Part shown: positions 9,062-17,566 of the stretch, piece by piece
Layout: each line of letters begins with the position of its first letter
Position numbering within the stretch: the stretch's first letter is position 1
Made by a program: the position numbers and the translations under genes
Notes under the pieces: model-generated
What the model saw: only the letters and a program-made list of their open reading frames with translations
What the model was told of the DNA's origin: nothing
Database searches by the model: none
Source of the DNA: Teredinibacter sp. KSP-S5-2
GTDB lineage: Bacteria; Pseudomonadota; Gammaproteobacteria; Pseudomonadales; Cellvibrionaceae
DNA length: 64,000 nucleotides
Assembly (NCBI RefSeq): GCF_032773895.1
Contig: NZ_CP120416.1
Coordinates: 3,749,001-3,813,000, forward strand
Direction: 5' to 3'

Positions 9062-9429
9062 TGGTATTCGACACACTAATTGTTTTTTACTTGGCAATAA
9101 TTCCTTTTGGCTTACTAAAATTTTTCAACAAGACCTCGCTTAGCTCTCTACCATTCCTTACCGCATCCATACTTTACGTATATACTTTAGTTTTACTTAG
9201 AAAAGAGCACCGCTCTGGAATATTTTTATTCATCACACCAAACATATTCCTAGCCATATTTATTTTCACATACCGAAATAAATTATATATGTACTACCAA
9301 AAAGACAATCGATCCAATCTAATCCTGTTAGTCAACATAGCTCTAACTTCAACGCCAGCAATCATGATAGTAATTTATGCAAAAAGACTAAAAAATATTT
9401 TCATCACCAAAACCACAATTAAAAATTAA
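9061..9429 (+). CDS. Small membrane protein, probable C-terminal half of the phase-variable protein
   Basis: 122 aa, read from the GTG at 9061 that overlaps the stop of the preceding frame by one base (ATAGTG). GGGAG lies 8 nt upstream, so independent, coupled translation is possible. About four hydrophobic segments (LIVFYLAIIPFGLL, SILYVYTLVLL, IFLFITPNIFLAIFIF, LILLVNIALTSTPAIMIVIY). No family recognised. Its frame is open upstream right through the octanucleotide repeat, so a one-unit contraction would make it the C-terminus of the upstream membrane protein, doubling the number of helices. Whether it is expressed alone or only as a fusion cannot be decided from sequence. Confidence 0.6.
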   Translation: MVFDTLIVFYLAIIPFGLLKFFNKTSLSSLPFLTASILYVYTLVLLRKEHRSGIFLFITPNIFLAIFIFTYRNKLYMYYQKDNRSNLILLVNIALTSTPAIMIVIYAKRLKNIFITKTTIKN

Positions 9430-9456
9430 ACACAATTCAAATGTAAGACCACACAT

Positions 9457-9768
9457 ATGAAGAACCTTATCATCACATTGCTGCTTTTGATTTCAACACA
9501 AAACACTAACGCTATCGACCTATCGAAAACCTCATGCAGATTGTTTTTTGCGGCAATTGACAGCATGATTGCTGAAAATCAATCCAATCGCGCCCGGGAT
9601 CATATGTTTTTCATATACGGGCATGTATCTGGAAAGAATGGGTCTGCCAATATGGACTTCCGAACTTTCTCCCAATTCAAACGAGCACATAGAGAGATGT
9701 GTGAGAAGGCCCCCAAGAAAAACATGCTAGAGGTTGCTAACTCGGCATATCAAACATTAGTCAAATAA
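9457..9768 (+). CDS. Small secreted two-cysteine protein, HdeA-like
   Basis: 103 aa with a signal peptide (MKNLIITLLLLISTQNTNA). The mature part is about 84 aa, helical, with two cysteines (TSCRLFF and REMCEKAP) that could form one disulfide, and an FIYGHVSGKNG turn. The layout (Cys near the start, Cys before a Pro, final helix LEVANSAYQTLV) resembles HdeA-type acid chaperones and Rap1a-type small periplasmic proteins, but similarity is weak. The upstream RBS is poor. It follows the repeat-containing membrane genes by 27 bp and may be co-transcribed. Confidence 0.55.
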   Translation: MKNLIITLLLLISTQNTNAIDLSKTSCRLFFAAIDSMIAENQSNRARDHMFFIYGHVSGKNGSANMDFRTFSQFKRAHREMCEKAPKKNMLEVANSAYQTLVK

Positions 9769-9843
9769 AACACTAAAGAAACCACTTACTACCTGCACAA
9801 CTAAATAGTGATACGTACATCAAACGTAATACGGGTGGCACAA

Positions 9844-10416
9844 ATGAAAACCATTAGCATAATTATCATTCTTTTAATTCTATCACTTATCGCCTATCTT
9901 TCTCGGCATGGGTTATTTTCATCGGTAAGAATCTCGGAGAAAAATACGGGACCACTGCTAATTGTTTACAAAAAGCATATTGGTGAATATAAAAATGTTG
10001 GCCCTGTAATGGATAAAATCTATTACGACTTAAAAAACAACCATTCGATTGATACGACAAAAGGGTTTGGCCTCTACTACGACAACCCTAAGGAAGTTAA
10101 CCGGGATAAATTGAGAAGTATTGTTGGCTGTATAGTTGAAGGTAGAAGCAAGGAAGAGTTAGAGCACATTACCGGAAAATATGGTGTCCAGGAGCATCCC
10201 GGTTCAAACAGTGTGGTAGCTGAATTCCCATACAAAGGTAAGGCATCGATAATTCTCGGCATTTTCAAAGTCTACCCTAAATTACTGGCATACATTAACA
10301 ATGAAAATTATCCACATAACCCAATAATGGAAGTCTACGATCTCCCAAACCAGAAAATAGAGTACACATCTTCAATTGAGTTAACTGCGGATTTTTATGA
10401 TGCCCTATTACAGTAA
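9844..10416 (+). CDS. Membrane-anchored GyrI-like (SOUL/TEX264-type) domain protein
   Basis: 190 aa from the ATG at 9844 (GGTGG upstream); an in-frame GTG at 9808 is less likely because it puts a charged extension before the membrane helix. Residues 3-18 form an N-terminal helix (ISIIIILLILSLIAYL). The rest matches the pattern of GyrI-like effector-binding domains anchored in membranes: VYKKHIGEYKNVGPVMDKIYYDL, then GFGLYYDNPKEV, the VGCIV strand and the C-terminal PIMEVYDLP. Such domains bind hydrophobic small molecules or act as adaptors. The actual ligand is unknown. Confidence 0.65.
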   Translation: MKTISIIIILLILSLIAYLSRHGLFSSVRISEKNTGPLLIVYKKHIGEYKNVGPVMDKIYYDLKNNHSIDTTKGFGLYYDNPKEVNRDKLRSIVGCIVEGRSKEELEHITGKYGVQEHPGSNSVVAEFPYKGKASIILGIFKVYPKLLAYINNENYPHNPIMEVYDLPNQKIEYTSSIELTADFYDALLQ

Positions 10417-10535
10417 ATCCGGGCGAAAGCTATTCGGCAAAAAATAACGAGCAGAGCTTAAGGAATACATGAAGTGGACACTTACAAAATGCTCTCACCA
10501 TCTCGGCACACAACCTGCCTGAACTCGTTGTAAAA

Positions 10536-10967
10536 ATGAAACTATTGCTTAAAAAGAAAACAAAACATAAGCCCAAAAATCCGCCAAAGAAAAAGGACGA
10601 GACAACCTGCCAAGCTTGCGGTTACCAACGAAAGGATTCCGACACAAATCCGCTATGGCAATGTCCTGGTTGTGAGCGCGCATACTCAAAGGTTAATCGC
10701 GAGGTATATAGCCAGGAGGAAGTGAAGGCGAAAAATAGAAAATACCGAGAGAGGGAAGCAGAAGAGAAGAAAACCGCGGAAGTAGAAGAGAAAGTAAAAG
10801 AACACAGAGCAAATAGCCTGCTAGCAGGCGCCACGGGTTGTCTAGCAATACTACATGGAGTAAGTAATACCTGCCGAGGGCTTGTGTTTAATCCAGTGGC
10901 ACTCACAATTGGCGGAGTAATTATCCTTGGCGCACTGATATATTTTATGTCCACTTACTCTGGTTAG
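10536..10967 (+). CDS. Zinc-ribbon protein with coiled coil and C-terminal membrane helix
   Basis: 143 aa. A very basic N-terminus (MKLLLKKKTKHKPKNPPKKK) is followed by a zinc ribbon with two CxxC knuckles (CQAC near 25-28 and CPGC near 43-46), a charged coiled coil (about 58-92), and two hydrophobic stretches ending in a membrane helix (about 118-138). The arrangement suggests a tail-anchored protein with the ribbon facing the cytoplasm. No family is recognised with confidence. It is the last gene of the unknown-gene island and converges with the IorB-like gene. Confidence 0.6.
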   Translation: MKLLLKKKTKHKPKNPPKKKDETTCQACGYQRKDSDTNPLWQCPGCERAYSKVNREVYSQEEVKAKNRKYREREAEEKKTAEVEEKVKEHRANSLLAGATGCLAILHGVSNTCRGLVFNPVALTIGGVIILGALIYFMSTYSG

Positions 10968-11015
10968 ATTGAAAAACTTTAGATAACACATTTCATCATC
11001 GATAATGACGAACAA

Positions 11016-11049
11016 AAACCCCATATACCTACCAAGGTATATAGGGTTT
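11016..11049 (-). terminator. Terminator for the IorAB-like operon, possibly bidirectional
   Basis: A 15-bp inverted repeat with one mismatch and a 4-nt loop between convergent genes. On the minus strand it is followed by GGGGTTTTTG, giving a T-run for the minus-strand operon. Confidence 0.75.
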
Positions 11050-11068
11050 ACAATCTCTACTTTAACTT

Positions 11069-13222
11069 TTAAACCAATCCAGTTTTTGATAGCGGGAAAG
11101 ATCGTACACGTTGTTTCGTCGCCGCATAAACCGCATTCATTAATGCCGGTGCAACAGGAGGCACTGCCAGCTCGCCAACGCCGTCTGGAGTATCCCGCTC
11201 TTGAATAAAATGTACTTCAATAGGCGGAACTTGATTCATACGTGCAACGGGGTAATCGTGGAAGTTGCTTTGTTTAACAGCACCCTCTTCGACTTCAATT
11301 GCTCCATATAAGGCAGCAGAAAGCCCCCATATCACACCACCTTCGATTTGGCCGGCAACTTTTTCCGGGTTAACAATTAAGCCACAGTCCGCGGCAACCA
11401 CTACGCGCTCCAGTTTAATTCCAGAACCTGTTTTGGAGACCTCCACCACCATCGCGCAATAGCTATTACCGTGCATAAATGGGTAACCGGCAATACCTTG
11501 ATAAATACCCTGCTTGGCTTTGCCCCAGTTAGCTTTTTCCATTGCTAATTTAAATACGTTGCGATAACGACGACTATCTGTTTTATCACCGGACCAGTGC
11601 TTAATATCGGTGACTTCATCTTGTTTCAACAGAGCCAAACGAAATTCTGCTGGGTCTTTTCCTGAAGCATTCGCGACTTCATCAATAAAACTTTCCTGAC
11701 TAAACGCCCAAAGATGAGCTTCAACAGATCGCCAAGGGCCGGTTGCCAAGGGTTGCTTATTTTTCACGCCGTAGGAAAATAAATTAGGAACCTGGTAGAT
11801 ATTCCAATCGCGAGCAACCGTATCTCCGGATGTTTTAACGGAACGCCATGCGATGCATTGACCGTTTTCAATCCCGGCCTCTTCGACTGCGGCATATGCA
11901 GGATGAAACGCATCATTTTGAATATCATCTTCACGAGTGAACAACAGTTGCACAGGTAAACCGTTAGCTTCTTTGGCTGCAAGCGCGGCTTCTGCAAAGT
12001 AATCGCCGATAAAACGGCGACCGAAAGCACCACCTGAACGCATATTATGAATCACAATATTTTTTTCAGGAATTCCCGTTGCCTCGGCTATATCCAGTGT
12101 TATTTGATAACCATCTTGATTAGCTGCCCACACGTCACAACGATTATTTTCTATTTTAACGTTGGCACATAGTGGCTCCATTGGCACATGCGACTGATAA
12201 GGGATCTGATATAAGGCTTTGATTTTTACCGGTGCGTCAGTTAACGCATTGGTTTTTCCGTTTTCAATAACCGCTTGTTTTTCTCCCAGCAGCGCCTGAT
12301 CTAAATAGTCAAAAAGTTTGTTTTGATGGTAGTCACCATACTCGCCTTTTTGCCATTCAAGCTTTAGCGCCTTTTTACCTTGAATTGCAGCCCAGGTATT
12401 TTCAGCTAAAACAATAACACCGTCTTGCAATGTGGTTCTATCGGATAACTTTTTGCCTTTCACCGCAAACACTTTGACAACACCGGGAATTTTTTTTGCG
12501 AGGGAGTCATCAAAACTCTTAAGCTTGCCACCAAGAGTGGGAGATCGCGAAACATTGGCATACAGCATTCCATCCGACGCGAAATCTATGCCGTAAACTT
12601 GTTTCCCCTCCACAATTCCTTCAAAGTCATTATCCGCATCAGACTTGCCGATTAATTTAAATTGAGAGTTGGCTTTAAGTTGTGGTTTTTCCGGCACCTT
12701 GGCATTTACCGCCAATTTTGCCGCTTGCGCCAATGTCATGGTCTTTGCGTTGACGCGATTTAGAATCGTATCCCCTTCAATGGCACAGTCCAACACTTGT
12801 ACAGCAAAGACTTTTGCGGCAGCCGTAAGCAGCATTTCTCTCACTGCGGCGGCGGCATTGCGCACTTCCGGCCACATGGAACGTATAGAGAAGCTCCCGC
12901 CGGTAACCCAACTCCAACGCCGATCTGCCGGCAACCGACCGACAAAATATTCCATGTAATGCAGTTCCACATTATTTAGCTGAGTACCAATCTCATCGGC
13001 GATCACGGTTGACAAGCCAGTACTGATCCCTTGCCCCATTTCGTGCTTGATCGAACTAAAGTGGATTCGACTATCCTCTCCGATCGCAATGAGAGTATGT
13101 AACTGTAGATTTTCTTTTTCGGCTGCATGAAGGTTCACCACACCAACACCAGGTACTACCCCCAAACACAGTAAGCCTGCTCCCACAGAGGAGCGCTTAA
13201 ATAATTCTCTTCGTGAAATCAT
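11069..13222 (-). CDS. Molybdopterin-binding oxidoreductase, isoquinoline 1-oxidoreductase beta (IorB) type
   Basis: 717 aa, large catalytic subunit of a xanthine-oxidase-family molybdenum hydroxylase. It carries a Tat signal (SRRELFK at residues 3-9) for folded export to the periplasm. Family motifs include HEMGQGISTGLSTVIADEIG, FGRRFIGDYFAEAALAAKEA in the Mo-cofactor part, GPWRSVEAHLWAF and the C-terminal GVGELAVPPVAPALMNAVYAAT. Length fits IorB-type subunits. It starts 11 bp after the 2Fe-2S subunit gene with GGGGGAG as RBS, so both are co-translated. Substrate (an aldehyde or N-heterocycle) is unknown. No FAD subunit is nearby, consistent with the two-subunit class that passes electrons to a cytochrome. 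Confidence 0.88.
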   Translation of the reverse strand: MISRRELFKRSSVGAGLLCLGVVPGVGVVNLHAAEKENLQLHTLIAIGEDSRIHFSSIKHEMGQGISTGLSTVIADEIGTQLNNVELHYMEYFVGRLPADRRWSWVTGGSFSIRSMWPEVRNAAAAVREMLLTAAAKVFAVQVLDCAIEGDTILNRVNAKTMTLAQAAKLAVNAKVPEKPQLKANSQFKLIGKSDADNDFEGIVEGKQVYGIDFASDGMLYANVSRSPTLGGKLKSFDDSLAKKIPGVVKVFAVKGKKLSDRTTLQDGVIVLAENTWAAIQGKKALKLEWQKGEYGDYHQNKLFDYLDQALLGEKQAVIENGKTNALTDAPVKIKALYQIPYQSHVPMEPLCANVKIENNRCDVWAANQDGYQITLDIAEATGIPEKNIVIHNMRSGGAFGRRFIGDYFAEAALAAKEANGLPVQLLFTREDDIQNDAFHPAYAAVEEAGIENGQCIAWRSVKTSGDTVARDWNIYQVPNLFSYGVKNKQPLATGPWRSVEAHLWAFSQESFIDEVANASGKDPAEFRLALLKQDEVTDIKHWSGDKTDSRRYRNVFKLAMEKANWGKAKQGIYQGIAGYPFMHGNSYCAMVVEVSKTGSGIKLERVVVAADCGLIVNPEKVAGQIEGGVIWGLSAALYGAIEVEEGAVKQSNFHDYPVARMNQVPPIEVHFIQERDTPDGVGELAVPPVAPALMNAVYAATKQRVRSFPLSKTGLV

Positions 13223-13233
13223 TACACTCCCCC

Positions 13234-13704
13234 TTAAGCTTCTTTAAACAGGTCTGTCGATACGTTTTGAATGGCCGCTTTGATTCGCGGGTAGGTGCCG
13301 CAGCGACAGATATTGCCTGACATATAATCTTCGATTTCTTTTTCTGAAGGTGAGTGGTTACTTTCGAGCAAGGCTGTGGCAGACATAATCTGCCCTGGCT
13401 GGCAATAACCGCATTGGGGGACATTATGCTCAATCCAGGCATGTTTTAATGCCTGTGTGACTTCGTTATCTGTGGCTTCGATGGTGGTAATCTTTTGGTT
13501 TCCAACAGCAACAACAGGATAAGAACAGGAACGAATCGGGTTGCCATCGATATGCACAGTACACGCACCACACAAACCAACACCGCAGCCATATTTTGTG
13601 CCTTTTAATCCGGCAAAATCCCGCAGTACCCATAGCAGCGGTGTATCAGGCTCTGCAGACACCTCCACCTTGTTATTGTTTATAGTGAGTGTGAATTTCT
13701 GCAT
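13234..13704 (-). CDS. 2Fe-2S subunit of IorAB-type oxidoreductase
   Basis: 156 aa. An N-terminal plant-type ferredoxin domain has the cluster motif CGVGLCGAC, and the C-terminal helical domain has CGYCQPGQI and CRCGTYPRI, the standard two-cluster electron-transfer subunit of molybdenum hydroxylases (IorA/CoxS-like). It has no signal peptide and is expected to be carried out of the cell in complex with its Tat-bearing partner. RBS AGGAGA lies 7 nt before the ATG. It is first in a two-gene operon with the large subunit. A paralogous pair lies at 53-56 kb. Confidence 0.92.
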   Translation of the reverse strand: MQKFTLTINNNKVEVSAEPDTPLLWVLRDFAGLKGTKYGCGVGLCGACTVHIDGNPIRSCSYPVVAVGNQKITTIEATDNEVTQALKHAWIEHNVPQCGYCQPGQIMSATALLESNHSPSEKEIEDYMSGNICRCGTYPRIKAAIQNVSTDLFKEA

Positions 13705-13846
13705 AGACAGCTCTCCTTCGCGATAGAAGCATTAGAGGGAATTATTATTCTCAGTGTATATAGCAGATATTCTGCTGACAGGTGCGTGAAAACACTGTGA
13801 AGGAAGCCGCCAATCGGCAAGATGAGAAATATTTATCGCCTGAAAT

Positions 13847-13875
13847 GTTGCTGACTGCCATGCACAGCCAGCAAC
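13847..13875 (-). terminator. Hairpin downstream of the GDPD gene
   Basis: 11-bp stem (GTTGCTGACTG / CAGCCAGCAAC, one G-T pair) with a 7-nt loop, 20 bp past the GDPD stop. The T-run is poor, so terminator function is only likely. Confidence 0.5.
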
Positions 13876-13894
13876 GATAAAGAAGGGAGGAAGA

Positions 13895-15181
13895 CTATAA
13901 ACCCATACAATTCGCGTAGTAGGTTACCGATGCTGGCCAGTCACTGAAAATACCTTTAATACCTACCTCTTTCGCCAACACGTCGAGCGTCCGGTATTTA
14001 TCACCATCGTTATCAATCACTTCCGTTGTGGTTTGGTGATACCAGCCACCACCGTCTTTAAGCAAACCTGAGCGCTCGAAAGTCCAGGTAATAATCTCCA
14101 AGCCCGCAGCTTTAGCTTGGTAAGCATAGGTTGAAGGTACGATGTCGCCATCCGCATTCACATCCAGCAGCATCCACATCGGCGGAGCGATAATTTCCAC
14201 ACCTTGCGCTACCAGCTCTTCCATATTCGGTTCCCAAGTTTCCGGGTTGGTATGATCAAAGTTTGCATTATCGTATCGACCATCCAGATACACCGCCTGA
14301 CGACCAAATCGAGGTTCGTTTTCAATCCAGTATTTCACGTCATCCAGATTAAACGATTGCGCCCAGACCTTACGTGGCGAAACACCTGCTTCCTTGTACT
14401 CATTAATCATCTGCTGTGCATAGGCTTCCTGCGTGTAATCTCCTTGAAACGGCATTTCAACACTAGGAGATTTAAGCTCTGGCGTGTATTTCACGCCCAA
14501 CTCTTTGAAAAGCTGGATACTTTCCTTATGTGAAAGCAATGTGCCACAACTTGCATACAAGTCTGTACGCCAGCTGGCAGTGGCATTCATATATTGCTCG
14601 ACTGTGGTGGCGTTGGCATTGGCCGCATCCATTTTGCCGCAAAGAGATTTAAATTCTTCCAGAGTGATATCGCTGGTACAGCATCTGGCCTGAGCCTTGG
14701 TTCCCGCTTCCGGGTTTGCAGGCGAAAAAGGTACAGAGCATTTATTTGCCAAATCCGTTGCCAGAATATTGGTTGTGGTATGCAAATCACATTGAGAATG
14801 CCGGCAAACCAACTGACGGTCTTTGGTAAAGGTGACATCACACTCTACGATTCCTGCTCCCATACGAGCAGCAGCGCGGTAGGACTCTTCTGTATGCTCA
14901 GGAAACTGCATAGCCGCACCGCGGTGACCAATGGAAAAATCCGTTTTATAAAAAGGCCCCTTCTCACAGGATTTAAGGCGATCCTTCAACTCGCCTTCTT
15001 CCATATCGTCAACGAGAAAAAAAGGACGCGGGCCCAGTTCAACTGTGGTTTTTTTTCCTTTGTGATACTTACCATGCTTATGATGCCTATCGTTGTCATG
15101 GTCAGAATGGGCTTTACCGGCAAAAGCCAGAGAAGCGTTGAATAACAGTGACGCAAAAGCGACGTACAACAGTGTTCGCAT
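13895..15181 (-). CDS. Secreted glycerophosphodiester phosphodiesterase
   Basis: 428 aa with a signal peptide (cleavage near AFA, residue 21) and a His/Asp/Lys-rich start to the mature protein. The GDPD TIM-barrel has [18 protein letters not shown] with the first catalytic His, then [18 protein letters not shown] with the metal-binding E/D and second catalytic His, and later KYTPELKSP with the third acidic ligand. It hydrolyses glycerophosphodiesters to glycerol-3-phosphate and alcohol in the periplasm or outside. Eight or more cysteines suggest disulfides. It is longer than GlpQ (about 360 aa) because of insertions near 150-190. No Pho box was seen upstream. Confidence 0.88.
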   Translation of the reverse strand: MRTLLYVAFASLLFNASLAFAGKAHSDHDNDRHHKHGKYHKGKKTTVELGPRPFFLVDDMEEGELKDRLKSCEKGPFYKTDFSIGHRGAAMQFPEHTEESYRAAARMGAGIVECDVTFTKDRQLVCRHSQCDLHTTTNILATDLANKCSVPFSPANPEAGTKAQARCCTSDITLEEFKSLCGKMDAANANATTVEQYMNATASWRTDLYASCGTLLSHKESIQLFKELGVKYTPELKSPSVEMPFQGDYTQEAYAQQMINEYKEAGVSPRKVWAQSFNLDDVKYWIENEPRFGRQAVYLDGRYDNANFDHTNPETWEPNMEELVAQGVEIIAPPMWMLLDVNADGDIVPSTYAYQAKAAGLEIITWTFERSGLLKDGGGWYHQTTTEVIDNDGDKYRTLDVLAKEVGIKGIFSDWPASVTYYANCMGL

Positions 15182-15729
15182 TATCTACTCCAGATAGATT
15201 ATTGGTTTTTACTAAAAGATATAAGGAGAGTATTGCTGTCGCGTTTTGCTTTTATTAAGGTTTTAAAAAAACAATGTATTTATTCCACAATTTGCACTAC
15301 CGCACATTTAATCCGACCACTCTCAAACCTCCCTAAAACGCCCAAATACACACACTTGGCATAAAGTAATCATGACGCTTTTATGCACACAATATTACAT
15401 ACACAACACAAAATTAGAGGCCATATAGCAAGCGACCCCCATAAGATGCAACCTCACTTAAACATTAGGTGCAAAAATCAAAAAAAGCATTCTCGTCACA
15501 CAGTCACCAACAAAACAAAAAACGCCATAAACAAAGCAAGAATTGACGCACAAAAAAACCCTAAGTCTTCCAATTAAACATCACAAAAAAACCAACTAAA
15601 AAACACGTCAAAAACAGAAAATCACACTATCCAATAACCCCAAAATTAACACAAATGAAATAGTTGATTTCTAACATTGCCTCGCCTGCACTCCACTACA
15701 TTTTAAACTTTGCATCCCGGAGATAAAAA
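15182..15729. other. AT-rich intergenic region
   Basis: About 550 bp between divergent genes. A 64-codon frame (15383-15577) is present but has no RBS and low-complexity Lys/Asn/His composition, so I see no real gene. Promoters for both neighbours should lie here. Confidence 0.5.
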
Positions 15730-16179
15730 ATGAAAAACTTATCCAGTCTATTAATTATTTCACTACTTTTTGCTTCATCACTCTCATTAGCAAAAACCAA
15801 ATACGTTGAAGGAAAGTTCTCTGCCATAAACCCGGAATCAGAAACCGTTTTTATTATTGAGAAAAAAACAGGAGACCTGATTCAGTACAAATTATCTTCC
15901 GACGCATTCAATGCATTTCAAAAACAAGGCGGATTTGAAAAAGGCGAAGATATTACGCTGCAACTGCACACCAAACAAAAACAAAGCAGCAGCGAAACAA
16001 AAAGTGTATCGGGAGAATTTGCAGGAATCGATTCTCAGAAGAACATCATTTACATCATCGAGAAGCAAAGTAAAAATCTGGTGGGTTACAGATTCGATAC
16101 AAGCAGTAAAGAAACTGATCGAATAGAAGACCTGAAGGAAGGGGAAAAAGTTACCTTAAGCCTGGAGCAAGCAAACTAA
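15730..16179 (+). CDS. Secreted protein made of two tandem homologous domains
   Basis: 149 aa with a signal peptide (cleavage near LAKT) and RBS CGGAGA 6 nt upstream. The mature protein is an internal duplication. The first unit (about 25-80) has VEGKFSAINPESETVFIIEK and ends GEDITLQL; the second (about 92-147) has VSGEFAGIDSQKNIIYIIEK and ends GEKVTLSL. Each unit looks like a small all-beta barrel. I do not recognise a named family. Secretion and small size suggest a periplasmic or surface binding role. Confidence 0.65.
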   Translation: MKNLSSLLIISLLFASSLSLAKTKYVEGKFSAINPESETVFIIEKKTGDLIQYKLSSDAFNAFQKQGGFEKGEDITLQLHTKQKQSSSETKSVSGEFAGIDSQKNIIYIIEKQSKNLVGYRFDTSSKETDRIEDLKEGEKVTLSLEQAN

Positions 16180-16187
16180 GTAAACGG

Positions 16188-16216
16188 TAGTGCTGCAGTG
16201 TCACGCTGCTGCACTA
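16188..16216. terminator. Hairpin between convergent genes
   Basis: 11-bp inverted repeat with one mismatch (TAGTGCTGCAG / CTGCTGCACTA) in the 38 bp separating convergent stop codons. Probably a shared terminator, although the T-run is short. Confidence 0.5.
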
Positions 16217-16217
16217 T

Positions 16218-17348
16218 TTACCAACCTCGCTCGTTAGTTTCCTCGGTAATGACAGCCCAAACCTCCTTGGCTTGCCCTTTACCTGAGAATGTCCTAAAGC
16301 CAAGTGTTCTCAAATACTCAATCGCAGCTACAGAAGTAAGACCATACGGTCCCGCCGCGGCTTCCGCCCCCTCAAGGGATAAGTCATTCATTCGAGTAAT
16401 ATCCATGACCGGAATCCGATTCTGATTGTCATCCCACATTTTGAACACTTCGCAGAAAAAGCGCGCCTGCGCTCGTTCGCTACTTTGATTTTCACCACTC
16501 GAGGGCATTCCCACTTCTGTTAGAAAAATAGGTTTATCGGGATAAGTTTGTACTAACGCGTCAATATCGGAATGAACACTGGCGGCATCTCTGACCATGA
16601 AGTTTTCATCGATGGGATAATACGTCACGCCAAGAATATCAACCGCTGACAATAAGGCTGTAAATATATCTTCGACCGATTTGTCTTGGTTGACAATGCC
16701 TCCCCAAGTTGCGGTAAAGCCCAATTTGATCTCGGGATACTGATTTTGCATGTGCAACTTAATCGCAAACAAGAAAGCACCGTAATCGGACCAAAAATCC
16801 TGATGTTCATCTCGTGTATCGTAGCCATCAATTTCATTACCGACGTGCAGACTCAATATATTTTCGGCACCAACCTGAGACAAAACATAGTCCAGCAATG
16901 TGGTGAAACGTTCTGCCATAACTGGCGCGTTAAAACGGGTAGAGGTTAGATCATCAGGCACAGTCTTACCGGTGACATCGATAGGGCGGACCACAAGAAC
17001 TAATTTTAACTGGTCGGTTTCCAAATGGTGTTTAATACTGGCGAGAATATTATCCGGGTCAACAAACTGGTTGGGCGCACTTTCAATTTGACTCCAGGTT
17101 ATGTGTAGCTGAGTGAAGTCACCGCCTATTTGCTTAAAACGTTGTACGTTCTCTTCGAAGCTACCTTGCTCATTCTCATTCAGGTAATCCATACCCAATA
17201 AGCGTTCTCCTTTAGCAATGGGAGAGTGGAGACACTGAAATGTGTTGGAAACAGGAACAGAACTAGCTTGTCCGTTAGAGCTCGAACCTCCACCGCAACT
17301 GACGAGAAAAAACGTAACGCTTACAACAATGAAGAGACGAGTATTCAT
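16218..17348 (-). CDS. Lipoprotein glycoside hydrolase, clan GH-A-like TIM barrel
   Basis: 376 aa from the ATG at 17348, chosen because it opens a lipoprotein signal (MNTRLFIVVSVTFFLVSC, lipobox LVSC) followed by a Gly/Ser tether. The barrel shows the clan GH-A pattern: an acid/base glutamate after Asn in LHVGNEIDGY on strand 4 and a nucleophile glutamate in IFLTEVGMPSS on strand 7, with HITWSQIE and VTYYPIDE between. The specific GH family (GH5, GH53 or GH39-like) cannot be assigned by eye. A surface-anchored glycosidase fits the polysaccharide-degrading lifestyle. Confidence 0.72.
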   Translation of the reverse strand: MNTRLFIVVSVTFFLVSCGGGSSSNGQASSVPVSNTFQCLHSPIAKGERLLGMDYLNENEQGSFEENVQRFKQIGGDFTQLHITWSQIESAPNQFVDPDNILASIKHHLETDQLKLVLVVRPIDVTGKTVPDDLTSTRFNAPVMAERFTTLLDYVLSQVGAENILSLHVGNEIDGYDTRDEHQDFWSDYGAFLFAIKLHMQNQYPEIKLGFTATWGGIVNQDKSVEDIFTALLSAVDILGVTYYPIDENFMVRDAASVHSDIDALVQTYPDKPIFLTEVGMPSSGENQSSERAQARFFCEVFKMWDDNQNRIPVMDITRMNDLSLEGAEAAAGPYGLTSVAAIEYLRTLGFRTFSGKGQAKEVWAVITEETNERGW

Positions 17349-17566
17349 AACCCTTGCCTGTATTTTTTTATAATGTACTTCTGTCAGGAAGTTATTTTTA
17401 ACGCTAAAAAAATGACTAGGCAAATTTATTTCCAAGTTCGGCTTATTCCCGGAATTTCAAAAATTTTTTGCGACAAAAGTACGTGATAATGACGCCAAAA
17501 AATACATAACCCCAAACATTACGATTTAATTTTTTGCGCCATTGATCACGTGATACTTGAGTCAAA

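Noticed and set aside
8823-9097. Long minus-strand reading frames through the octanucleotide repeat (Cys/Leu/Pro/Val repeats)
   Set aside because: They arise because the 8-bp unit has no stop in any frame; no start signals or homology support translation.
15383-15577. 64-codon plus-strand frame
   Set aside because: No RBS, low-complexity basic composition, AT-rich non-coding surroundings.
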